DNA from: DASUNP01 sp035249305
Lineage (GTDB): Bacteria > Acidobacteriota > Blastocatellia > UBA7656
DNA: 64,000 nt
Direction of reading: 5' to 3'
Assembly (NCBI GenBank): GCA_035249305.1
Contig: DATFGQ010000039.1
Location: 53,012 to 117,011 of the forward strand
Positions 58,930 through 64,000 of this stretch are shown here, piece after piece; the first letter of the stretch is position 1; each line of letters begins with the position of its first letter. The notes beneath the pieces are model-generated. The model did not search any database. It saw only the letters and a program-made list of their open reading frames with translations, and was not told the DNA's origin. The position numbers and the translations under genes were made by a program.

Positions 58930-59394
58930 CTACTCTTCGCCGGCTGCGTTGTTCTGCTCTGTTTCGACAGGCTCGTTTGTAGGCTCGCTCGGCGCGGTCT
59001 TATTTGTCGCTGAAGCGGAAGCGGCGGCGGCAGCCGCGCGCTCGCCGCGCGTGTCCCGCTCGCGTATACGGGCGGCCTTGCCGCGCAGCTTGCGGAGGTA
59101 GTAGAGCTTTGCGCGCCGCACGCGGCCTCTGCGCACCAGGTCTATGTGATCTATAATGCTCGCGTGGAGCGGGAATATGCGCTCGACGCCCACGCCGAAG
59201 CTGGTCTTGCGAACGGTGATGGTCTCGCGCACGCCGCTGTGCTTGCGCGCGATCACTATGCCCTCGAAAGCCTGTAGTCGTTCCTTATCACCTTCCTTGA
59301 TACGCACGTGAACGCGGACCGTGTCGCCCGGCTGGAACTCTGGAATATCATTGCGTAATTGTCGGGTTTCGATCGTCTCTACTGTTTGATTCAT
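58930..59394 (-). CDS. rplS: 50S ribosomal protein L19
   Basis: A 154-residue protein whose first 115 residues match L19: FQPGDTVRVHVRIKEGDKERLQAFEGIVIARKHSGVRETITVRK, GVGVERIFPLHASIIDHIDLVRRGRVRRAKLYYLRKLRGKAARI. L19 lies at the 30S-50S interface. Typical L19 is about 115-120 residues; here a low-complexity tail of about 38 residues (Ala-rich, then Glu/Thr/Pro-rich) follows. GAGGTG lies before the ATG. It follows trmD by 27 bases in the conserved order rpsP, rimM, trmD, rplS. Confidence 0.96.
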   Translation of the reverse strand: MNQTVETIETRQLRNDIPEFQPGDTVRVHVRIKEGDKERLQAFEGIVIARKHSGVRETITVRKTSFGVGVERIFPLHASIIDHIDLVRRGRVRRAKLYYLRKLRGKAARIRERDTRGERAAAAAASASATNKTAPSEPTNEPVETEQNNAAGEE

Positions 59395-59421
59395 CACGAC
59401 ACCTCGTTGTAGCCCGAACGG

Positions 59422-60159
59422 CTAATTGTCATTCTCCTTCAAAATCTTTTCGACCTCTCGTCGCTCGTTCTCCGTGAGCGGAGCGTCCCGGATGAGGTCA
59501 GGCCGGCGGCGGGCCGTCTTCTCCACTGCTTTACGCCGCCGCCACGCTTCGATCTCCGCGTGGTTGCCGCCCGTCAAAACGTCGGGCGTTTTCAGCCCGC
59601 GGTACTCGGCCGGCCGAGTGTAATGCGGGTAATCGAGCAGGCCCGCGGCAAACGATTCCTGTTTGGCTGACTCGTCGCACCCGAGCGCGCCCGGGATCAA
59701 CCGCGTTACCGCGTCGACTATAACCATTGCCGGTATCTCGCCCCCCGAAAGCACGTAATCGCCGATCGATACTTCATCCGTTACTGCGCGCTCGACGACG
59801 CGCTCGTCTATGCCTTCGTACCGGCCGCAGATCAAGACTAGCTTCTGAAGCCGCGAAAACTCTTCAGCCACCGGCTGGCTAAAGAGCCGACCCTGAGGCG
59901 ACAGCAGCACGGTCTTCGTTTCAGCGTCGCCGTGCGTCACCGCCTCAATCGCGCGAAACAGCGGTCCTGGTTTCATCACCATCCCGGCACCGCCGCCGAA
60001 AGGGCGGTCATCGACCTGACGGTGGCGGTCATGCGTGTAATCGCGCAGGTCGTGGACGACGATCTCTATCAACCCCGCCTCGCGGGCGCGGCGAATTATC
60101 CCAAAGTCAAAGACCTCACGAAACATCTCCGGGAAGATGGTTATTATATCGAACCGCAT
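59422..60159 (-). CDS. trmD: tRNA (guanine-N1)-methyltransferase TrmD
   Basis: A 245-residue SPOUT methyltransferase: MRFDIITIFPEMF, the DLRDYTHDRHRQVDDRPFGGGAGMVMKPGP segment, KTVLLSPQGRLFSQ, LICGRYEGIDERV and the knot region EVSIGDYVLSGGEIPAM. It methylates G37 of tRNAs reading CNN codons, preventing frameshifts. The ATG at 60159 is the family start; a longer open frame crosses the heptad repeat and encodes only repeat sequence. AGGA lies six bases before this ATG and belongs to the repeat itself, so the ribosome site seems to be supplied by the inverted repeat between rimM and trmD. Confidence 0.96.
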   Translation of the reverse strand: MRFDIITIFPEMFREVFDFGIIRRAREAGLIEIVVHDLRDYTHDRHRQVDDRPFGGGAGMVMKPGPLFRAIEAVTHGDAETKTVLLSPQGRLFSQPVAEEFSRLQKLVLICGRYEGIDERVVERAVTDEVSIGDYVLSGGEIPAMVIVDAVTRLIPGALGCDESAKQESFAAGLLDYPHYTRPAEYRGLKTPDVLTGGNHAEIEAWRRRKAVEKTARRRPDLIRDAPLTENERREVEKILKENDN

Positions 60160-60162
60160 CTT

Positions 60163-60236
60163 CAGTCCTGAGTCCTGAGTCCTGAGTCCTGAGTAGTTGT
60201 CTTTCACTCAGCACTCAGGACTCAGCACTCAGCACT
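60163..60236. repeat. Heptad hairpin filling the rimM-trmD junction
   Basis: The left arm (60163-60196) is a run of 7-bp AGTCCTG units repeated four times and ending GAGTAG. The right arm (60205-60236) runs CACTCAG-CACTCAG-GACTCAG-CACTCAG-CACT. The arms are complementary over about 30 bases, with a short spacer (TTGTCTTT). The unit is the same as in the arms of repeat E at 54721, but with no insertion in the middle. It occupies nearly the whole gap between the rimM stop (60239) and trmD start (60159). Confidence 0.85.
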
Positions 60237-60238
60237 TT

Positions 60239-60784
60239 CTACAAATCCAGGAGCCCATCGGGCGGGTTGACGGTGATACGACGGTTATCGACATCAACCT
60301 CGGTGCAAATATCGTCGGCGAACGGAATCAGGAGCTCGCGCCCCGGCCCGCTTTCGACTACGAGCAAATCCGTGCCTCCCGTGCGCATCAAGCGCGCGAC
60401 CCGGCCCAGGCTTTCGCCTTCGGTCGTAAAGACCTCGGCCCCTACAATGTCGTATTCAAAAAACTCGTCCTGATCGAGCCTGGCCCGATCCGATTCTGCT
60501 ACGACGAGGCGGCCGCCGACGAGTTGTTCGGCCGCCGTCATCGTGTCGTACCCTTCGAATTTCAAAATCACCCGCCCCTTGTGGAACCAGTGGTCTTCGA
60601 CCGCGAGCTGAAGGCTGGCCCCTGTGGGCATCCGCACGGTGACGCGCTCAAGCGAGTCGAATCTTTCGGGGAAATCGGTCTCGATGTCGCAGGCGACTTC
60701 GCCGCGTATGCCGCGCGCGCGCGCGATGCGCGCTATCACCACGTCCTCTTCCGGTGCGGCCGCGTTGTCGGTAGCCCTCGCCAC
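60239..60784 (-). CDS. rimM: Ribosome maturation factor RimM
   Basis: A 181-residue RimM: VVIARIARARGIRGEVACDIETDFPERF (N-terminal barrel), VRMPTGASLQLAVEDHWFHKGRVILKFEGYDTMTAAEQLVGGRLVV, then the PRC-barrel half EFFEYDIVGAEVFTTEGESLGRVARL and ELLIPFADDICTEVDVDNRRITVNPPDGLLDL. It assists 30S head assembly with S19. It starts at a GTG overlapping the khpA stop by one base. The first residues are acidic and variable. Its stop lies three bases from the heptad hairpin. Confidence 0.95.
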   Translation of the reverse strand: MARATDNAAAPEEDVVIARIARARGIRGEVACDIETDFPERFDSLERVTVRMPTGASLQLAVEDHWFHKGRVILKFEGYDTMTAAEQLVGGRLVVAESDRARLDQDEFFEYDIVGAEVFTTEGESLGRVARLMRTGGTDLLVVESGPGRELLIPFADDICTEVDVDNRRITVNPPDGLLDL

Positions 60785-61032
60785 TACTCCAAAATCTCAA
60801 GCACGAATCGCTTCTTCAACTTCATGCCGGCTGCGCGCAAAATAGTTCGCATGGCGCGGGCGGTGCGTCCCTGCTTGCCGATGACTTTACCCAGATCCTG
60901 ATGCGCGACCCTCAGCTCGATCACCGTGGTTGCTTCCCCCTCAACCTCTCTGACCTCCACCTGTTCCGGGTAATCGACGAGAGCCTTCACAACGGTCTCG
61001 ACGACCTCTTTCAATGAGCCGTCCTCGTTCAT
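60784..61032 (-). CDS. khpA: KH-domain RNA-binding protein KhpA
   Basis: An 82-residue protein matching the KhpA family (previously UPF0109): LKEVVETVVKALVDYPEQVEV, then the KH core VIELRVAHQDLGKVIGKQGRTARAMRTILRAAGM with the GKQG loop. KhpA binds RNA and, in other bacteria, partners with KhpB. The position between rpsP and rimM is its standard genomic context. The ATG is preceded by GGAGAT. Its stop overlaps the rimM start. Confidence 0.94.
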   Translation of the reverse strand: MNEDGSLKEVVETVVKALVDYPEQVEVREVEGEATTVIELRVAHQDLGKVIGKQGRTARAMRTILRAAGMKLKKRFVLEILE

Positions 61033-61136
61033 AGGTTATCTCCTTCAGATCACAGGTCGGGAACGAAGGACGCGCGGGAGGGCTGCGCTGATTCTCAACT
61101 TCGGGACGGCATTACCCAATCACCAGCAAATCAGCT

Positions 61137-61403
61137 TTAGCCGTTTGCCTCGGCGCTCGGAGCCGAAGCTCTAGCCGCGCGTTTCATAAGGCTGCGCACC
61201 GTCTCTGATGGCTGCGCTCCGCGTTCTATCCAATAGTTGAGCCGCTCCCGGTTGATCTTGATCTCGGCCGGGTTGCGGCAGGGGTCATAATAGCCGACCA
61301 CCTCGACGAAGCTGCCATCGCGCTTCGTCCGCTTCTCTGTAACGTTGATCCTGTAAAAAGGCTTTTTCTTTGCGCCCATTCTCGTCAATCTGATCGCTAA
61401 CAA
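61137..61403 (-). CDS. rpsP: 30S ribosomal protein S16
   Basis: An 88-residue S16: LAIRLTRMGAKKKPFYRINVTEKRTKRDGSFVEVVGYYDPCRNP, followed by LNYWIERGAQPSETVRSLMKR. S16 is an early-binding 30S protein. The start is a TTG, supported by conservation of the MLAIRLTR beginning and by GGAGGTG four bases upstream. Its 16-base start context is identical to that of the YVTN/diheme gene at 45988. It opens the rpsP-khpA-rimM-trmD-rplS cluster, 176 bases after ffh. Confidence 0.96.
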   Translation of the reverse strand: MLAIRLTRMGAKKKPFYRINVTEKRTKRDGSFVEVVGYYDPCRNPAEIKINRERLNYWIERGAQPSETVRSLMKRAARASAPSAEANG

Positions 61404-61416
61404 AATACACCTCCAA
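61401..61416 (-). promoter_or_regulatory. Ribosome-binding site and TTG start of rpsP
   Basis: The minus strand reads TTGGAGGTGTATTTTG, ending in the TTG start. The same 16 bases precede the gene at 45988. The 163 bases between here and the ffh stop contain a tRNA-like sequence without a full cloverleaf; no promoter was defined. Confidence 0.75.
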
Positions 61417-61579
61417 GCTCGGTTGCTGAGATCGGTCGGAGACTGCCCCGGACTCGAACTCCCTTAGACTGTACCCTTTGATTCGTTTATCTCTGGCAAC
61501 CCGGGTTGGACCGCTCAACCGTCAGTCAATCGATCTGGCTGCCTCCTATTAACGGCTGATTATACCAGAGAACCGAACC

Positions 61580-63007
61580 TCAACGTTTCTTTTTCTTCTT
61601 TTTCCTCTTGGTGGCCTTGCGCCGTCCGCCGCCGCCGCCGAGGCCGCCCATCAATCCGCCCGCGAGCCGCCCGCCTAACCCGCCCATCATCCCGCCGAGC
61701 CCGCCCGAGGTCATCATGCGCATCATCTTTCGCATGTCCAGGTACTCGTTGATCATCTGGTTGACTTCCTGGACGCTGGTCCCGCTGCCCCGCGCGATGC
61801 GCTTGCGGCGCGAGGCGTTCAACAGGGCGTGGTTGCGCCGCTCGTCGGGCGTCATAGAGTTGATGATCGCTTCGGTGAGCTTCAGCTTGCCTTCCATCTC
61901 GGCCGTCTGTTCGGGCGTCATCTTCAACCCGCCCAGGAGGTTCGACGGCAGCATGTCTAGGAGCTTATCGAGCGAGCCGAGCCGCTTCATCTGCCGTAGC
62001 TGGTCGCGGAAGTCTTCGAGCGAGAACTTATCGCGCGCCAGCTTCTCTTGAAGCTCAAGCGCCTTCTCCTCGTCGACTTCGGCCTGGACCTTCTCGATCA
62101 AAGAGAGCACGTCGCCCATGCCGAGTATCCGCTGGGCTATGCGGTCGGGGTAGAAAGACTCTATGGCGTCGTAGCGCTCGCCCACGCCTATGAACTTGAT
62201 GGGCTGGCCCGTCACCTCTTTGATCGAAAGCGCCGCGCCGCCGCGCGTGTCGCCTTCCATCTTCGTCAGCACAACGCCGGTCAGCCCGACGCGCTCGTGG
62301 AACTGCTGGGCCGAGCGCACGGCGTCCTGGCCTGTCATCGCGTCGGCAATGAAGAGGATCTCGGACGGCAGGGTCTCCTGCTTGATCTGCTGAAGCTCGA
62401 CCATCAGCTCTTCGTCGACGTGCAATCGGCCCGCCGTATCGATCAGAAGCGTGTCATAGCCTACGAGCTGGCATTCGCGCATCGCCTGCCGCACCAGCTC
62501 CAGAGGCTCGTTTACGTCCGGGGCCTCGAAGACCGGCTGACCTATGGATTGAGCTATGATGGAGAGCTGCTGGCGAGCAGCCGGGCGATAAACGTCAACG
62601 GAAAGGAGTAAAGGGCGGCGCTTCTGGCTCTCGGCCAGATGCTTGGCGAGCTTGCCCGTCGTAGTCGTCTTACCGGACCCCTGCAAGCCGACGATCATCA
62701 CCACGTTCGGGATTCGTTTGGTAAACAGGAGCTGGGTCGAAGTGCCTCCGAGCATCTCGACCATCTCGTCATAAACGACCTTGACTACCTGCTGGGCTGG
62801 AGAAAGCGATCCCATCACCTCTTGACCGAGGGCCTTCTCCTTTATGCGGTCGATGAATGATTTGACGACCTTGAAGTTCACGTCGGCTTCGAGCAGGGCT
62901 ATGCGGATTTCGCGCATGGCCGCCTCGATGTGAGCTTCGCTCAATCGCCCTTGCCCGCGAAGGTCCTTGAGGACTTTTCTCAGCTTATCTGAAAGCGCTT
63001 CGAACAT
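61580..63007 (-). CDS. ffh: Signal recognition particle protein Ffh
   Basis: A 475-residue SRP54-type GTPase. The N domain (1-90) is helical. The G domain has the P-loop GLQGSGKT (107-114), DTAGR, and GVVLTKMEGDTRGGAALS. The Met-rich M domain, with RRKRIARGSGTSVQEVNQMINEYLDMRKMMRMM, binds 4.5S RNA and signal sequences. Ffh and FtsY target membrane proteins to SecYEG. The extreme C-terminus is Gly-rich and then strongly basic (GGGGGRRKATKRKKKKKKR). The gene is upstream of rpsP, a common arrangement. Confidence 0.97.
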   Translation of the reverse strand: MFEALSDKLRKVLKDLRGQGRLSEAHIEAAMREIRIALLEADVNFKVVKSFIDRIKEKALGQEVMGSLSPAQQVVKVVYDEMVEMLGGTSTQLLFTKRIPNVVMIVGLQGSGKTTTTGKLAKHLAESQKRRPLLLSVDVYRPAARQQLSIIAQSIGQPVFEAPDVNEPLELVRQAMRECQLVGYDTLLIDTAGRLHVDEELMVELQQIKQETLPSEILFIADAMTGQDAVRSAQQFHERVGLTGVVLTKMEGDTRGGAALSIKEVTGQPIKFIGVGERYDAIESFYPDRIAQRILGMGDVLSLIEKVQAEVDEEKALELQEKLARDKFSLEDFRDQLRQMKRLGSLDKLLDMLPSNLLGGLKMTPEQTAEMEGKLKLTEAIINSMTPDERRNHALLNASRRKRIARGSGTSVQEVNQMINEYLDMRKMMRMMTSGGLGGMMGGLGGRLAGGLMGGLGGGGGRRKATKRKKKKKKR

Positions 63008-63119
63008 GATGCTACCAGCCTAAAAACGGAAACTAATAAAGTAACTTCCGTGTCGGATTATGTCAAGCTTGAGCCAATCGAGTCGGCAGGCCGCCCGGAA
63101 GAACGGCCCCTTGCAGGCA

Positions 63120-63150
63120 AAATAAAAGGAGGGCCAAAAGTGGCCCTCCT
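63120..63150 (-). terminator. Intrinsic terminator of the edge gene
   Basis: A 10-bp stem AGGAGGGCCA/TGGCCCTCCT with a four-base loop (63127-63150) is followed on the minus strand by TTTTATTTTG. A second perfect 12-bp stem, CAGGTAAGGAGG/CCTCCTTACCTG with a four-base loop (63168-63195), stands between it and the gene stop at 63208. The first is a good rho-independent terminator for the secreted protein gene. Confidence 0.85.
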
Positions 63151-63207
63151 CAGACTTTCTGAAAAGTCAGGTAAGGAGGCTGACCTCCTTACCTGAGCTT
63201 CAGGTTG

Positions 63208-64000
63208 TTAGTTCACGGCGCAGCGCTCTGTGCAATTGAACGGCGCAGAGGCTCTTGCACCAGGATTGGTTACAAGGATCGGTCCTGGGATGTTCCCGCA
63301 GACTCTACCCTTCAGGATCAGGGTATTGAAGCTATTGCTACCGGCTTGGAAGTCTTTCTCCTTCACCTTCTTCGGCGATACGCCGCTGATGGTAACAAGC
63401 GCTCCTGTCTTGAAGTTCGACCCAGTGACTCTGAGAGTGAACACACCCGTGTCGCTGCGCTGGAGTCTGCAAGCGCTCAGGACAGCCACGTCAGGACCAG
63501 GTCCCGGCGGTGGCGGCGGTGTGTTCGTAGCGTTGCAAGTGAAGGTCACCTGTATACCCTGCTCGTTGCCCAGCGGGCATCCCGCTGGCGCTCCAGCAGG
63601 CAGGCTCGTCAGGTTACGGCTCGTCCCTCCCGGACCAACCAGGAAGATCAGGAACGACCTCCCAGCATTAGCACTCGTGAACCGGAACTCCGCGTCCACC
63701 AGGAAGCACGACAGGTTCTTCACAGCTATCGCGTTTATCACGTTCGACGGGTTGCCCACCTCCACCGCGAACGCGCTAGTTACTCCAGGCGCTCCGTTCG
63801 GCAGGCAGAAGCACGCGCCCGTTACGATCAGGTTCTGCACCGGCACCGCGCAGTTCCCGTCGCTAGGCGTCACCGAGAAGACTATCGGAGCCCTCACGCC
63901 CAGGTTTATCGGGCATACGACGGTCCTTGTGAACGGCCCGAAGACGTTGTTGTCTCCTGCCGTGAACGTCGTGGTCACCGTCAAGGTCGCAGCGCCCCCG
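63208..64000 (-). CDS. Secreted beta-rich protein with proline linker, 5' end outside the window
   Basis: The frame is open to the window edge, so the N-terminus is missing; 263 residues are visible. The sequence is Gly/Thr/Asn/Val-rich with many Cys (CPINLG, CAVPVQNLIVTGACFCLPNG, NLSCFLVDAEFRF, GCPLGNE, FTCNATN). A PPPPPGPGP linker follows, then a domain (about 175-263) resembling an IPT-like or immunoglobulin fold (SGVSPKKVKEKDF, LILKGRVCGNIPGPILVTNPG). Such content suits an extracellular or surface protein stabilised by disulfides. No family can be named with certainty. A strong terminator follows. Confidence 0.7.
   Translation of the reverse strand, partial: GGAATLTVTTTFTAGDNNVFGPFTRTVVCPINLGVRAPIVFSVTPSDGNCAVPVQNLIVTGACFCLPNGAPGVTSAFAVEVGNPSNVINAIAVKNLSCFLVDAEFRFTSANAGRSFLIFLVGPGGTSRNLTSLPAGAPAGCPLGNEQGIQVTFTCNATNTPPPPPGPGPDVAVLSACRLQRSDTGVFTLRVTGSNFKTGALVTISGVSPKKVKEKDFQAGSNSFNTLILKGRVCGNIPGPILVTNPGARASAPFNCTERCAVN

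Noticed and set aside
59422..60207. Longer trmD product starting upstream of 60159
   Set aside because: The extra 16 residues are encoded by the heptad repeat; the conserved family start is the ATG at 60159.
61440..61530. tRNA-like sequence on the minus strand (D-arm-like GGTTGAGCGGTCCAACC and T-loop-like GAGTTCGAGTCC)
   Set aside because: I could not form a seven-pair acceptor stem, a T-stem or an anticodon stem around these pieces. It may be a tRNA relic; a tRNAscan-SE or Infernal run would decide.

Overview
The window looks like chromosomal DNA of an Acidobacteriota bacterium, most likely of the Blastocatellia type. This is inferred from gene content and style, not from a marker phylogeny. 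The signs are high GC, many secreted peptidases (S46, tricorn-like S41, prolyl-oligopeptidase-like S9, M20), an 836-residue stand-alone MacB/FtsX-type permease, many PD40/YVTN propellers and multiheme-type cytochromes, and frequent ATGA or GTGA start/stop overlaps. No rRNA, convincing tRNA, phage, transposase gene or CRISPR array was seen.

Layout. 1-6.0 kb: secreted S46 peptidase (cut by the window edge), a DUF1697 protein and a tricorn-like protease. 6.0-7.9 kb: a palindromic repeat block and a solitary lower-GC TIR-like effector gene. 7.9-12.0 kb: a translationally coupled trio of secreted amidohydrolase, CitE-like CoA-ester lyase and MaoC-type hydratase. 12.4-17.2 kb: secreted cytochrome c, alpha/beta hydrolase, phosphoribosyltransferase and a subclass-B3-like metallo-beta-lactamase. 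17.2-21.8 kb: one minus-strand operon of ECF sigma factor, zinc-finger anti-sigma factor and two secreted HEAT-repeat proteins. 22.2-26.6 kb: CBM48 protein, YdeI-like protein, MsrA, C26 amidotransferase, DinB protein and cystathionine beta-synthase. 26.7-33.8 kb: TPR protein, an AddA/UvrD-like helicase lacking the nuclease end, PAP2 phosphatase, SDR epimerase and M20 amidohydrolase. 34-40.5 kb: ABC permease, S9 peptidase and OmpA protein. 40.7-42.9 kb: a phospholipid trio (PlsC, CdsA-like, CDP-alcohol phosphatidyltransferase). 43-53.5 kb: YVTN/diheme peroxidase-like protein, BON protein, membrane proteins, FAD-Rieske oxidoreductase, DUF4142 protein, leucyl aminopeptidase and SmpB. 53.7-58.7 kb: MoeB/ThiF-like E1 enzyme, an unknown protein, TlpA-like thioredoxin, MurQ, NagA and a small TPR protein. 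58.8-63.0 kb: the translation/secretion cluster ffh, rpsP, khpA, rimM, trmD, rplS, closed by a tiny membrane-protein ORF and an intrinsic terminator. 63.2-64 kb: a secreted beta-rich protein cut by the edge.

The most distinctive feature is between genes. Two interspersed repeat classes recur. One is a set of modular palindromic blocks (about 190-600 bp) with short GTCTGARAAG-type inverted ends. The other is a set of inverted repeats whose arms are built from degenerate 7-bp units (AGTCCTG, GTTTTAA and GATTTGA types). The heptad hairpins abut stop codons, fill the rimM-trmD junction (apparently supplying the trmD ribosome-binding site), and in two places bracket a palindromic block. The TIR-like protein with an unrecognised C-terminal sensor-like domain is the best candidate for a little-known defence gene.
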